In this document: piece after piece, positions 41,404 to 50,424 of the stretch
How the letters are laid out: the number at the start of each line of letters is the position of its first letter
Numbering within the stretch: position 1 is the stretch's first letter
Assembly: GCF_008630535.1 (NCBI RefSeq)
Contig: NZ_VWPH01000016.1
Coordinates: 1 to 64,000 of the forward strand
DNA from: Saccharopolyspora hirsuta
GTDB lineage: Bacteria; Actinomycetota; Actinomycetes; Mycobacteriales; Pseudonocardiaceae
Length of the DNA: 64,000 nucleotides
Direction of reading: 5' to 3'
The notes under the pieces: generated by a model
Seen by the model: only the letters and a program-made list of their open reading frames with translations
Told to the model about the DNA's origin: nothing
Databases searched by the model: none
Position numbers and translations under genes: made by a program

Positions 41404-42792
41404 ATGGGTGCACCCAACGCGACCAGCGACGACCCGTACCTGCTCACCGCGGACGGCGTCAAAGAACCACCTCGCGGCTGGCGGGCCAGCCTGCGCTACC
41501 TCGGCCCCGGCCTGATCGTCAGCGCCTCCATCGTCGGCTCGGGCGAGCTGATCGCCACCACCGCGCTCGGCGCCGAGGTCGGTTTCGCCCTGCTGTGGAT
41601 GGTGATCCTGTCCACCGCGGTGAAGGTGGCGGTGCAGGCCGAGCTCGCCCGCTGGACGATCATCACCGGCAAGCCCGCGCTGACCGGTTTCAACGAGGTC
41701 CCGCCGAAGATCGGCCGGCTCGGCTGGATCAACGTGCTGTGGATGCTGATGGCGCTGTCCAAGCTGCTGCAGGTCGGCGGGATCGTCGGCGGCACGGCGG
41801 TGGCGCTGAGCATGCTGGTCCCGGTCGGCGGCGATCCGCTCGGCTTCACCTCGCTGGCGGTGTGGACGACCATCGTGGTCGTCGGCAGCATCGCGCTGCT
41901 GTACTCCAACAGCTACTCCCTGATCGAGCGCGGTGCCTTCGCACTGGTCGCGGTCTTCTCGGTGGCGACGGTGGTGATCGCCCTCGGCCTGCCGTTCACG
42001 CCGTTCGGCTACAGCGGCGGTGATCTGCTCTCCGGGCTGACGTTCACCATCCCGGCCGGCGCGATCGGCGCGGCGGTGGCGATGTTCGGCATCACCGGCG
42101 TCGGCGCCGACGAGATCACCTTCTACACCTACTGGTGCGTGGAGAAGGGCTACGCCCGCTGGGTCGGGCCGAACGACGGCAGCGAGGAGTGGCAGCAGCG
42201 CGCCCGGGGCTGGATCCGCGTGATGTACAAGGACGTCTTCCTGTCCTGGGTGATCTACACGTTCAGCACGCTGGCGTTCTTCGTGATGGGCGCGGCGGTG
42301 CTCAACCCGCAAGGCCTGGTGCTCGAGGGCAACGAGATGATCACCACGCTGTCCCAGATGTACACCGACGTGATCGGCGAGTGGGCGGCGATCGGGTTCC
42401 TGGTCGGCGCGATCGCGGTGCTGGGCTCGACCCTGTGGGCGGCGATCCCGAGCTGGTCCCGGATGTACGTCAACGTGCTGGCGACCCTGGGCGTGCTGGA
42501 CTGGTCGGACGCGCGCTCCCGCCAGAGGTGGGTGCGCGGCTTCACGGTCGCGCTGCCGATCGTGTGGGGCGCGACCTACCTGTTCATCAACTCGCCGGTG
42601 GTCATGGTGCAGATCGGCGGCATCATGACCGGGATCTTCCTGCCGGCGGTGGTGGTGGCGACCTGGTACCTGCGCAACACCCAGGTCGATCGGCGCCTGC
42701 ACGGTTCGCGGGCCTTCAACACCCTCCTGGTGGTGAGCAGCATCGCGATCAGCCTCTTGGGCGTCTACAGCCTCGTGAACGTCTTCAGCTGA
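41404..42792 (+). CDS. Nramp-related membrane transporter
   Basis: 462 residues from ATG 41404 (AAGGAG six bases upstream), about 11 helices. LGPGLIVSASIVGSGELIATTALGAEVGFALLW aligns with Nramp helix 1, but the metal-binding DPGN is GSGE. In helix 6 the MPH motif is replaced (FGITGVGADEI). It is therefore outside the classical Mn/Fe-transporting Nramp group and may carry another cation or none of these metals. It converges with a gene for a secreted His-rich peptide six bases away. Confidence 0.82.
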   Translation: MGAPNATSDDPYLLTADGVKEPPRGWRASLRYLGPGLIVSASIVGSGELIATTALGAEVGFALLWMVILSTAVKVAVQAELARWTIITGKPALTGFNEVPPKIGRLGWINVLWMLMALSKLLQVGGIVGGTAVALSMLVPVGGDPLGFTSLAVWTTIVVVGSIALLYSNSYSLIERGAFALVAVFSVATVVIALGLPFTPFGYSGGDLLSGLTFTIPAGAIGAAVAMFGITGVGADEITFYTYWCVEKGYARWVGPNDGSEEWQQRARGWIRVMYKDVFLSWVIYTFSTLAFFVMGAAVLNPQGLVLEGNEMITTLSQMYTDVIGEWAAIGFLVGAIAVLGSTLWAAIPSWSRMYVNVLATLGVLDWSDARSRQRWVRGFTVALPIVWGATYLFINSPVVMVQIGGIMTGIFLPAVVVATWYLRNTQVDRRLHGSRAFNTLLVVSSIAISLLGVYSLVNVFS

Positions 42793-42798
42793 GCCCGG

Positions 42799-43056
42799 TC
42801 AGTGGTGGTGCTCGTTGTGGTGCCGGTTGTGCTCGGCCAAGTGCTCGTTGTGCTGTGAGGCGTGCTCGTTCCGGTGGTGGGCTTGGAGGTCACCGGTGCG
42901 GTCGTGGTGCCCGTGGCCCAGGCACTCCGGGTACTGCGCCGGGTCCTGCACCGTGGAGCAGTCGACCGGGGTCTGCGCCGAAGCCAGCGCGGGTGCGCCG
43001 AGCAGCAGCGCGATCGCCAGCACTGATCCGGCCAGGCCGCGCGAAGGAGGAAGCAT
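42799..43056 (-). CDS. Secreted histidine-rich peptide
   Basis: 85 residues. A Sec signal (LAGSVLAIALLLGAPALASAQ, cleavage after ASA) leaves a mature chain of about 55 residues. It contains two Cys (DCSTVQDPAQYPEC) and a C-terminal tail with 14 His in the last 38 residues (repeats of HNEH and HHNEHHH). The tail should bind divalent metal. ATG 43056 has GAAGGAGG upstream. The tail-to-tail neighbour is an Nramp-like carrier, suggesting a common link to metal, though the genes are on opposite strands. Confidence 0.8.
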   Translation of the reverse strand: MLPPSRGLAGSVLAIALLLGAPALASAQTPVDCSTVQDPAQYPECLGHGHHDRTGDLQAHHRNEHASQHNEHLAEHNRHHNEHHH

Positions 43057-43224
43057 GTCGCACCGCCTCGAGGGGATCGGCGGGCGCCACCGCGGCGACG
43101 CCCGCCCGATGGGAACTACCAGTCCACAGTACAAACCGGGCACATCACCCGAGAACCCCTGGAGCCGTGATTCTTCCGGCACCGGCCGGACCGGGATGCG
43201 GGACGAAATCCCCTGGACACGGGC

Positions 43225-43989
43225 TCAGCGGGGTGCCATCCGGATCGCGCCGTCGAGCCGGATCGTCTCGCCGTTGAGGTAGGGGTTCTCGATGATGTTG
43301 CAGGCCAGGGCGCCGAATTCGGCCGGGTCCCCGAGGCGCTTGGGGCTGGGCACCGAGTCCTCCAGGGACTTGCGGACGTCCTCGCGGAGGCGGCCCAGCA
43401 GCGGGGTGTCCATGATGCCCGGGGCGATGGTGTTCACCCGGATCGCCTTGCTCGCCAGGTCGCGCGCCGCGCACAGCGTCATGCCGACGATGCCCGCCTT
43501 CGACGCGGTGTAGGCGATCTGCCCGATCTGGCCCTCGAACGCCGCCACCGACGCGGTCATGACGATCGCGCCGCGCTCGTCGTCGACGGTGTCGTGCTTG
43601 GCCATCCGCGCGGCGCCGAGCCGCAGCGCGTTGTAGGAGCCGATCAGGTTCAGCTGGATGACGTCCTCGAAGGGTTCGAGCGCGCCCGGTTCGCCGTCCT
43701 TCTCCACCAGGCGGATGCGGGCGCCGCGACCGGCGCAGTGCACCACCGCGCGCAGCGGTCCGGCCTCGTCGGCGGCGTCCAGCGCGGCGGCGAACTGGTC
43801 CACGTCGGTGATGTCGGCGGCCGCGAACCGGACGGACTCGCCGAGCTCGGCCGCCACGTCGGCCCCCGCCGAGGTGGGCAGGTCGATGATGGTGACCGCC
43901 GCCCCCGCCTTGACCAACTTCCGCGCGGTCGCCAACCCCAGACCGGACGCGCCGCCGGTCACCGCCGCCGAAATGCCTTCCAGACGCAT
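43225..43989 (-). CDS. SDR-family 3-hydroxyacyl-CoA dehydrogenase-like oxidoreductase
   Basis: 254 residues from ATG 43989 (GAGAGGA upstream). TGGASGLGLATARKLVKAGA is the NAD-binding motif, with IIDLP after beta-2 indicating NAD preference. NLIGSYNALRL, MTASVAAFEGQIGQIAYTASKAG (catalytic Ser, Tyr, Lys) and IAPGIMDTPLL match the HSD17B10 / type II 3-hydroxyacyl-CoA dehydrogenase group. Probable role is oxidation of a short or branched 3-hydroxyacyl-CoA. Confidence 0.88.
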   Translation of the reverse strand: MRLEGISAAVTGGASGLGLATARKLVKAGAAVTIIDLPTSAGADVAAELGESVRFAAADITDVDQFAAALDAADEAGPLRAVVHCAGRGARIRLVEKDGEPGALEPFEDVIQLNLIGSYNALRLGAARMAKHDTVDDERGAIVMTASVAAFEGQIGQIAYTASKAGIVGMTLCAARDLASKAIRVNTIAPGIMDTPLLGRLREDVRKSLEDSVPSPKRLGDPAEFGALACNIIENPYLNGETIRLDGAIRMAPR

Positions 43990-44122
43990 GCGCTGATCCT
44001 CTCCACACCGGTGTGCTCGGCCCCATTCAAGGCACCCCGCGCGACGGCGGTCAAAGTCCGGATCGCGAACGGAACCGAAGGCCCGGCCTATATCCGGTGG
44101 ACAGCAGGGCGAGAATCGGCCC

Positions 44123-44605
44123 GTGAGCACCTGGAGCATCGAACCCACCGCGGTGGACCAGCCCGTCGTCGTCCGCCTGCTCCGCGAGTACACCGGCGAG
44201 ATGGCCAGCCGGTACTACGGCCGCCCCGCGACCGACGCCGAGGTGGACGAGGCGATCGCCGAAGATCCGAACGAGGGGCTGCACCCGCCCACCGGTGTGT
44301 TCCTGGTGGTCCGCGACGGCGCCGAACCCGTTGGCTGCGTCGGCATCCGCGAGCTCGAACCCGGCATCGCCGAGCTGAAGCGCATGTACGTCAAACCCCA
44401 GGTGCGCGGGCGCGGGGCGGGCGTTCGGCTGCTGTCCGAGGCGGAGCAGCACGCGCAGCGGCTGGGCTACCGGGCGATCCGCCTGGACACCCGCAACGAC
44501 CTGGTGGAGGCCCGCGGCCTCTACGCCAAGCAGGGCTACCGGGAGATCCCGGCCTACAACGACGGCCCGTACGCCGAGCACTGGTTCGAGAAGGTCCTGG
44601 GATGA
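44123..44605 (+). CDS. GNAT-family N-acetyltransferase
   Basis: 160 residues from GTG 44123. ELKRMYVKPQVRGRGAGVRLLSEAEQHAQRLGYRAIRLDT is the acetyl-CoA binding motif A, and GLYAKQGYREIPAYN the motif B helix. The pattern is close to the PhnO/YitI-like acetyltransferases. It is coupled to the next acetyltransferase gene by a four-base overlap. Confidence 0.9.
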   Translation: MSTWSIEPTAVDQPVVVRLLREYTGEMASRYYGRPATDAEVDEAIAEDPNEGLHPPTGVFLVVRDGAEPVGCVGIRELEPGIAELKRMYVKPQVRGRGAGVRLLSEAEQHAQRLGYRAIRLDTRNDLVEARGLYAKQGYREIPAYNDGPYAEHWFEKVLG

Positions 44606-45123
44606 CCGGGCGGGTCGGAGCGCGGCCGATCCGGACCGACCGGCTCGACCTGGAACCGCTGCGCGCCGACCACGCCGACGAGATGTCCGAGGTGCTCGGC
44701 TCCCCCGAGCTCTACGAGTTCATCGGCGGGGTCCCGCTCACCGCGCCGGAGCTGCGCACCCGCTACGAGCGGGTGCTGGCGGGCTCGCCGGACCCCGCGA
44801 TCTCCTGGTGCAACTGGGTGGTCCGGCTGCGCGAGGAGGACCGCCTCGTCGGCGCGGTGCAGGCGACGATCAGCCCCGGTTTTCCGGGCCCCGCCGCGCA
44901 GATCGCCTGGATGGTGGGCGTCGAGTGGCAGAAGCGCGGCATCGCGAAGGAGGCCGCCCGCGCCCTGGTCGACTGGCTCCGGCGGGTCCCGGTGCGCGGC
45001 GTCCTCGCCCACATCCACCCGGACCACCAGGCCTCTGCCGCCGTCGCCGCGGCCGTCGGCCTGAAGCCGACCGCGGACAGCCACGACGGCGAAACCATCT
45101 GGCGCCTGTCCTTCGACGCCTGA
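44602..45123 (+). CDS. GNAT-family acetyltransferase (RimJ/RimL-like)
   Basis: 173 residues from ATG 44602 (ATGA overlap). IRTDRLDLEPLRADHADEMSEVLG at the N-terminus and IAWMVGVEWQKRGIAKEAARALVDWL are typical of the RimJ/RimL group, which acetylates protein N-termini or small amines. HPDHQASAAVAAAVGLKPT is motif B. Unlike the preceding gene it belongs to a different GNAT branch, so the pair is not a recent duplication. Confidence 0.88.
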   Translation: MTGRVGARPIRTDRLDLEPLRADHADEMSEVLGSPELYEFIGGVPLTAPELRTRYERVLAGSPDPAISWCNWVVRLREEDRLVGAVQATISPGFPGPAAQIAWMVGVEWQKRGIAKEAARALVDWLRRVPVRGVLAHIHPDHQASAAVAAAVGLKPTADSHDGETIWRLSFDA

Positions 45124-45132
45124 CGAACGGCC

Positions 45133-45525
45133 TCAGCGCTCGGGTTCCGCGGCGAGCAGCAACGCGGCGAAAACCGCGGAAGCGACCGCCTGGTACCCGA
45201 TCCACACCTCGCCGCCCGCGCCGCTGCCCGACCACGCCAGCAGCAGGCCGGCGAGCGTCGCCAGCACCCAGCCGCTGTCGTAGGCGACCATGAGCCGCAG
45301 GTAGGTGCGATTCGCGCGACGGCGGACGTACCTGATCTCCACCGCGCCGCACATGAGCAGGACCGCGCCGGAGACGACCACCAGCCAGACCGGCACTCCG
45401 AGCAGCTGGCCGAGCGGTGCAGCACCGAGAGCGCAGGCAGCGCCGAACAGCGCCTTGACGGAGCCGTCGGCGACGATCCCCGCCCTCGTCTTCCCCGCCG
45501 GTGCCGCGAGCTGCGCCTGATCCAC
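45133..45525 (-). CDS. Small membrane protein under divergent TetR control
   Basis: 130 residues from GTG 45525 (GGAGGGT upstream). Four hydrophobic stretches: LFGAACALGAAPLGQLL, VWLVVVSGAVLLMCGAVEI, LRLMVAYDSGWVLATLAGLLLAW and AVASAVFAALLLAA. The layout resembles small SPW/DUF-type actinobacterial integral membrane proteins. No function can be named. The shared 17-bp palindrome with the TetR gene implies regulation by it. Confidence 0.75.
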   Translation of the reverse strand: MDQAQLAAPAGKTRAGIVADGSVKALFGAACALGAAPLGQLLGVPVWLVVVSGAVLLMCGAVEIRYVRRRANRTYLRLMVAYDSGWVLATLAGLLLAWSGSGAGGEVWIGYQAVASAVFAALLLAAEPER

Positions 45526-45540
45526 GAGCACCCTCCTTTT

Positions 45541-45557
45541 TCGTAATCCGATTACGA
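45541..45557. promoter_or_regulatory. Perfect 17-bp TetR operator
   Basis: TCGTAATC, C, GATTACGA form a perfect palindrome in the 45-base gap between divergent starts at 45525 and 45571. Binding here would block both promoters. Confidence 0.8.
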
Positions 45558-45570
45558 GTATCATCAGATT

Positions 45571-46182
45571 ATGAGAAAGACGAGGGCGGAGTCCAGGGAG
45601 AACAACCGCCGCGCCCTGCTGGACGCCGCGTTCCAGGTCGTGACCCGGGACGGCTACCGGGCCAAGCTCGAGGACATCGCCGAGCGGGCCGGGCTGACCA
45701 CCGGTGCCGTCTACTCGCTGTTCGGCAGCAAGAACGGCCTGGTGGTCGCGCTGGTCACCGACTACCTGCAGCCGCACTACGCGCAGTTCGAGGAGGCGGT
45801 TCCCGCCGAGCTGGACCTGGTCGCGGCGGTCGACGCCTTCGCCCGGCACTACCGGCGCACCTGCGACGCCCCCGAGGCGCTCTCCGCGCTGTCGCTCCAG
45901 ATGACCCTGCAGGAGATGTCGCTGCACGACCCGAAGCTGGGCGCCCAGCTCGCCGAGTCCGTGCGGGAGCAGGAGAACCACCTGATCGCGCTGTTCACCG
46001 GTCGGGACCACAACGGGAGCGTTGTCACGCGGCACCAAGCCGAGCGCCTGACGACCGCGCTCCGGGCGCTGCTGGTCGGGCTGAGCCAGGGCGTCGTCCT
46101 CGGGCTGGCAGCCGGTGCCGACGAGCAGTACTTCGCCGACGTGGCCTGCGCTCTGGTGTCCGACGCGAGCCTAGTCGGCTGA
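45571..46182 (+). CDS. TetR-family regulator
   Basis: 203 residues. HTH: DGYRAKLEDIAERAGLTTGAVYSLFGSKNGLVVALVTDYL. The C-domain is helical, of the BetI-like type. It probably represses itself and the divergent small membrane protein through the palindrome at 45541-45557. Confidence 0.9.
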   Translation: MRKTRAESRENNRRALLDAAFQVVTRDGYRAKLEDIAERAGLTTGAVYSLFGSKNGLVVALVTDYLQPHYAQFEEAVPAELDLVAAVDAFARHYRRTCDAPEALSALSLQMTLQEMSLHDPKLGAQLAESVREQENHLIALFTGRDHNGSVVTRHQAERLTTALRALLVGLSQGVVLGLAAGADEQYFADVACALVSDASLVG

Positions 46183-46221
46183 CCGAACCGCCATCGGGAC
46201 CGGACTGCCATAATCCGCGCT

Positions 46222-48051
46222 GTGACAGGGGAAACGTCAAGCGGTCCGGGTCGGTTCGTGGTGCTCAACGACCAGCCGGTCGAGATCGCCGAGGACGACC
46301 TGCTCGGGGCTTCGGAGACCGCGCGCGGCCTGGTCGACCTGATCACCGACTCGCACGTCTCCACCCCGTTCACCATCGCCATCGACGCCGGGTGGGGCAT
46401 GGGCAAGAGCAGCCTGATGCGGTTGATGCGCACAGAGCTGGAGCAGCGGGGCACGCCGACCGCGTGGTTCAACGCCTGGACCTCCGGTCCCGACGCGCTC
46501 GAAGTGCTCATCAAGACGGTGCTGCTGACCTTCGACCGCAACATCGTCCGGCGCGCCTACCACCGGCTCATGAAGCGGCGCCGCGTCGTCGGTGCGCTCC
46601 GGGTGGTGATCAGCGTCCTCGCCGGGGTGACCCGATCGGTGCCCGTGGTGGACCGGATCTGGCAGGCGCTGTCGGTGGACGCCAAGGCGCGCAACGAGAT
46701 CCGCGAGGTCGTGCGCGAGATGGCCGAGGACTGGGTGAACGACGGATCCACCGGCGGTCGGCAGCTCGTGGTGTTCGTCGACGACCTCGACCGGTGCTCC
46801 GGCGAGGTCGCGCTGACCGTCTGCGAGGCGATCAAGCTCTACCTGGACGTGCCGGGGCTGGTGTTCGTGATCGGCTGCGACCAGGCGGTGCTGGACGCCA
46901 AGGTGCGGGAATCCGGCGGTTCGGCGGCGCAGGCGCGGGACCTGCTGGAGAAGATCGTGCAGGTCAACTACCGAACCCCGGTTCCGGACGAGGAGCTGCT
47001 GCGGCACCTGGTCGACGGATTCGCGGCCCGCTCCGGCATCAGGCACCTCCTCGGCACCACCGAGCCGGGGCTGATCGCCCAGCGCACCAGCCGGAACCCG
47101 CGCCGGATCAAGCGGCTGATCAACAGCTTCGTGCTGGAGTACAACCTGAGCCCGCAGTGGCAGCGGTTCGGCGCGTCAGCGCTGGTCCGGGTGGTGCTGC
47201 TGCAGCACTTCTACCCCGGCTTCTACCGGAGCCTCACCAACCCGGCCAGCGGCGACCTCGTGCAGGAGTTCCTCACCTACCACCGCATCCGCGCCGCGTG
47301 CCGGGCCGGGCAGCGCCCGGAACCCGCGGAGTTCTTCACCCAGCACGAGGTCACGCCGCCGGTCCCGACCGCCGACCGGGAGGAGCTGCTGAACTCGCTG
47401 CACCTGCTCGAGCAGGAGCTCCCGGTGTCGTTCCCCGAACTGGTGCTGGACTCGGACTTCGTGTCGCTGCTGGGCCAGCTGGCTGAGGAGGAGCACTTCG
47501 GCTCCCTCCTGGATCACCTCCAGCACGGCTGGCGCACCCCGCTCGCGGGCACCGCCGAGCCGCCGCAGGGCTGGGCCGGGGCCCTCCAGCCCGGGGCCGG
47601 TGGCGGTCCCGAACAGCAGCCACCGCCCGCGCAGCAGTGGTTCCCGCGAACCGGGCGCCAGGTGCTCTGGATCGACCAGGACGTCCTGATCCGCCCCGAT
47701 GCCGCGAACGAGAAGCTGCTCCAATCCATCGAGGGGATCGCGCACCTCGAAGTCGTCCCGGACCTGGCGAGCGCCCGGCAGCTGTTGCAGGTGTCGAAGC
47801 CCGATCTGCTGATCTCCGACATCAGGCGCGACGGTGACCCGTACGCGAGGATGAACGCGTTGGCCGCGCTGCGCGCCGACGGGACCTACGACGGTCCGGT
47901 GATCATCTACACCAGCCGGGTCACGCCGTCCCGCATCAAGCTCGCCGAGCAGATCGGGGCCATGGCGATCACCTCTGACCCGGAGGTGCTCCAGGACTGG
48001 ATCCAGCGCCTGCCGTTCCCTCCCGGCACGTCTCCCACCGCTCAGTCCTGA
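46222..48051 (+). CDS. KAP-family P-loop NTPase fused to a receiver-like domain
   Basis: 609 residues from GTG 46222. The KAP NTPase domain has Walker A AGWGMGKSSLMRLM (about 56-69), the inserted hydrophobic segment VVGALRVVISVLAGV (about 122-136), Walker B LVVFVDDLDRC and the arginine region TSRNPRRIKRLINSFVLEYN. After a Pro/Gln/Gly-rich linker (about 445-475) comes a CheY-like fold: RQVLWIDQD, LLISDIRRDGD and PVIIYTSRV. The acidic pair and an Asp at the phosphorylation site are present; the usual late Lys is not seen (AITSDP). KAP proteins include PifA-type phage-exclusion proteins, so signalling or defence is possible. It converges on the next gene with ten bases of overlap. Confidence 0.85.
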   Translation: MTGETSSGPGRFVVLNDQPVEIAEDDLLGASETARGLVDLITDSHVSTPFTIAIDAGWGMGKSSLMRLMRTELEQRGTPTAWFNAWTSGPDALEVLIKTVLLTFDRNIVRRAYHRLMKRRRVVGALRVVISVLAGVTRSVPVVDRIWQALSVDAKARNEIREVVREMAEDWVNDGSTGGRQLVVFVDDLDRCSGEVALTVCEAIKLYLDVPGLVFVIGCDQAVLDAKVRESGGSAAQARDLLEKIVQVNYRTPVPDEELLRHLVDGFAARSGIRHLLGTTEPGLIAQRTSRNPRRIKRLINSFVLEYNLSPQWQRFGASALVRVVLLQHFYPGFYRSLTNPASGDLVQEFLTYHRIRAACRAGQRPEPAEFFTQHEVTPPVPTADREELLNSLHLLEQELPVSFPELVLDSDFVSLLGQLAEEEHFGSLLDHLQHGWRTPLAGTAEPPQGWAGALQPGAGGGPEQQPPPAQQWFPRTGRQVLWIDQDVLIRPDAANEKLLQSIEGIAHLEVVPDLASARQLLQVSKPDLLISDIRRDGDPYARMNALAALRADGTYDGPVIIYTSRVTPSRIKLAEQIGAMAITSDPEVLQDWIQRLPFPPGTSPTAQS

Positions 48052-49721
48052 ACGGCCGCCTCGGCCGGTACCGGTCCCCCGTCGGCGAGTTCGTCCAGCC
48101 AGCGCAGGGCTTCCGGAACCGGGTCGGTGGCGCGCACCAGGTGGTGGAGGTAGGTGTTGGCCACCATCAGCTTCCGGTACCCGAGGCCGGTGCGGGCCTC
48201 GTGGTCGGCCTGCTCGAACAGCAGCGCCGCCATCGTGGTCTGCGCCGCGATATCGGTGAACTCCCCGCACAACGCCTGGGCGTACTCCTCGCTCTCGGTC
48301 AGCAACGACTTCCCGAGGGACCGCACCCTGTCCACTTCGGACATGAGCTGCTCGGCACCGGCGGCCACATCGGGGTCGGCGATGCGCTCCAAGCGGCGCT
48401 GGGCGGCGTCGGCGAGCAGTTCGTGGGCGTTGTCCTTTCGGATGCAGCGCAGGACGTCCAGGGCGATCACGTTGCTGGAGCCCTCCCAGATCGAGCCCAG
48501 GTGCGCGTCGCGCAGGAGTCGCGGGTTGATCCAGTCCTCGATGTAGCCGTTGCCGCCGCGGACCTCCATCGCCTCCCCGGTCACCACGCGGGCCCGCTTG
48601 CACAGGTGGTACTTGCCCAGCGGCGTCAGGACGCGGATCAACCGGCCCGCTTCGGCGTCCCCGGCGTCGGCGCGGTCGAGGGTCGCGGCGGCTTCCAGCA
48701 CGAACCCGAGACCGGCTTCGGCGTGCAGCAGCATCGGCAGCAGGGTCTTGCGCATCAGCGGCTGGTCGAACAGCGGTTTGCCGAAGGCGATCCGCTGGCG
48801 GGTGTGCGCGACCGACTCGTTCAGCGCGCGCCGCATCAGCGCAGCCGCGCGCATGGCGTTGGACAGCCGAGACACGTTGACCATCTCGGCCATCTGCAGG
48901 AAACCGCGGGAGAGGTCGCCGACGGGCAGCGCGTAGCAGTCCTCCAGCGTCACCTCGCCGCTGGCCATCGAGCGGCTGCCGAGCTTGTCCTTCAGCCGGT
49001 CGATCCGGTAGGTGTTGCGGCTGCCGTCCGGCCGCAACCTCGGCACCATGAACATCCCGAGCCCCTTGGTGCCCTCCGGACCGCCGGGGACCCGCGCGAG
49101 GGTGAGGATCACGTCGGCGGACACGTTGGAGGCGAACCACTTCTGGCCCCGCAGCGTCCAATGTGAACCGCTCGGGGTGGCCTCGGTGGCGGTGCGGCCG
49201 ACGTCGCTGCCGCCCTGCTTCTCGGTCATGAACATCGCGCCGGTCAGCAGCGAGTCGAAGTGCGGCGAGCTCAACCCGTCGATCTCGCGCTCGAACAGCG
49301 AGCGGTCGCCGAACCGGCGCAGCACCCGGGCGGCCGAGTCGGTCATCGAAACCGGGCAGAACAGCCCGAACTCGGCCTGCACGAACACGTGGGACAGGCC
49401 GTACTTGACCACGTGCGGCACCGCGGTGGGCCAGCCGTGCACGCCCGGCCGGTGCGACATCGCGGCGAACCCGAACCGTTCGAACGCCAGCCGCGACATC
49501 TCGGTGTAGGCCGGGTGGTAGACCACCTCGTCCACCCGTTCGCCGGTGGCGTCGTACTGCCGCAGCTGCGGCGGGTTGACCTCGGCGACCGCGGCCAGCT
49601 CGTCCAGCCGCCCCGCCGCCACCTCGCCGACGTCGCGCAGCACCGGCTCCAGCCGGTCCATCGCGTCGACGTGCCGGGTGAGCAGGGGGCGCAGCGCGGG
49701 ATCGAGATCGGCGAAGTTCAT
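48042..49721 (-). CDS. AidB-like acyl-CoA dehydrogenase
   Basis: 559 residues from ATG 49721. The AidB-type N-terminal arm (RLAFERFGFAAMSHRPGVHGW) precedes the acyl-CoA dehydrogenase core. The core has FMTEKQGGSDVGRTATEA, WFASNVSADVILTLARV, NAMRAAALMRRALNESVAHTRQRIAFGKPL and EVRGGNGYIEDWINPRLLRDAHLGSIWEGSSNV. The IWEGSSNV end and the extra C-terminal domain (about 120 residues) are characteristic of AidB, which binds DNA in E. coli. In actinomycetes most are metabolic. Start choice: the ATG lacks a strong ribosome site; GTG 49730 is close. Confidence 0.9.
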   Translation of the reverse strand: MNFADLDPALRPLLTRHVDAMDRLEPVLRDVGEVAAGRLDELAAVAEVNPPQLRQYDATGERVDEVVYHPAYTEMSRLAFERFGFAAMSHRPGVHGWPTAVPHVVKYGLSHVFVQAEFGLFCPVSMTDSAARVLRRFGDRSLFEREIDGLSSPHFDSLLTGAMFMTEKQGGSDVGRTATEATPSGSHWTLRGQKWFASNVSADVILTLARVPGGPEGTKGLGMFMVPRLRPDGSRNTYRIDRLKDKLGSRSMASGEVTLEDCYALPVGDLSRGFLQMAEMVNVSRLSNAMRAAALMRRALNESVAHTRQRIAFGKPLFDQPLMRKTLLPMLLHAEAGLGFVLEAAATLDRADAGDAEAGRLIRVLTPLGKYHLCKRARVVTGEAMEVRGGNGYIEDWINPRLLRDAHLGSIWEGSSNVIALDVLRCIRKDNAHELLADAAQRRLERIADPDVAAGAEQLMSEVDRVRSLGKSLLTESEEYAQALCGEFTDIAAQTTMAALLFEQADHEARTGLGYRKLMVANTYLHHLVRATDPVPEALRWLDELADGGPVPAEAAVQD

Positions 49722-49871
49722 GCCCAGCACGTTTCCACCGCCCCGGCGGGGCTGTCCAATACCGAATCGGCCCCGCGCTGAGACTCCTGCCGACTCAATC
49801 GGCGGGAACGAGCACCGGCCCGGACCGCCCTCTACCGTGTGGTGGGAAGCAGCGACGAGCGGGAGCACGAC

Positions 49872-50360
49872 ATGGTGGACGCGCAGCGGAAGCTGGTGCT
49901 GATCCGGCACGCGAAATCGGCCTGGCCGGACGACGTCGACGACTTCGACCGACCGCTGGCCGACCGCGGCCGCCGCGACGCACCGGCCCTCGGCCGCTGG
50001 CTGCGCAAGCACGCGGCGGCGATCGAGCTGGTCCTGTGCTCCCCTGCCGTGCGCGCCCGGCACACCTGGGAGCTGGCGGGCCCCGAGATCCCGGCCGAGC
50101 CGGTGCTGAAGCACGACCACCGGATCTACGCGGCCTCGGCCCGCGAACTCCTGTCGGTCGTCCACGAGATCCCGCCCGCGGTGATGACCGCCGCCATGAT
50201 CGGCCACAACCCCGGCCTGGAAGACCTGATCAACCTGCTCACCGGAGAACCAGCGGTCCTCAAGACCGCATCGGTCGCCGTGCTCAGCACCCCGGCCCCG
50301 TGGCCCGACCTCGGCGAGGACCGCGCCACCGCGGTGGAGTTCGCCAAACCACGGGGCTGA
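49872..50360 (+). CDS. SixA-like phosphohistidine phosphatase
   Basis: 162 residues from ATG 49872 (GGGAG eight bases upstream; GTG 49839 possible). LVLIRHAKSAWPDDVDDFDRPLADRGRRDAP is the catalytic RHG-type motif (RHAK) of histidine phosphatases. VLCSPAVRARHTWE and MIGHNPGLEDLINLL supply the second Arg and second His. Single-domain, short SixA/MTH538-like form. It probably dephosphorylates a phosphohistidine protein. Confidence 0.9.
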   Translation: MVDAQRKLVLIRHAKSAWPDDVDDFDRPLADRGRRDAPALGRWLRKHAAAIELVLCSPAVRARHTWELAGPEIPAEPVLKHDHRIYAASARELLSVVHEIPPAVMTAAMIGHNPGLEDLINLLTGEPAVLKTASVAVLSTPAPWPDLGEDRATAVEFAKPRG

Positions 50361-50362
50361 GC

Positions 50363-50416
50363 GCCGCCGGGCACCCTGCGCGCCCGGTGACCCGGGCCCG
50401 CAGGGTGCCCGGCGGC
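50363..50416. terminator. Strong bidirectional hairpin terminator
   Basis: An 18-base arm (50363-50380, GCCGCCGGGCACCCTGCG) is perfectly complementary to 50399-50416, with an 18-base loop. It starts three bases after the sixA stop and ends nine bases before the phoD stop, so it separates two converging genes. Confidence 0.8.
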
Positions 50417-50424
50417 AGCTCCGG

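Noticed and set aside
44123-45123. The two acetyltransferases considered as a recent tandem duplication
   Set aside because: They belong to different GNAT branches and share only the motif A region.
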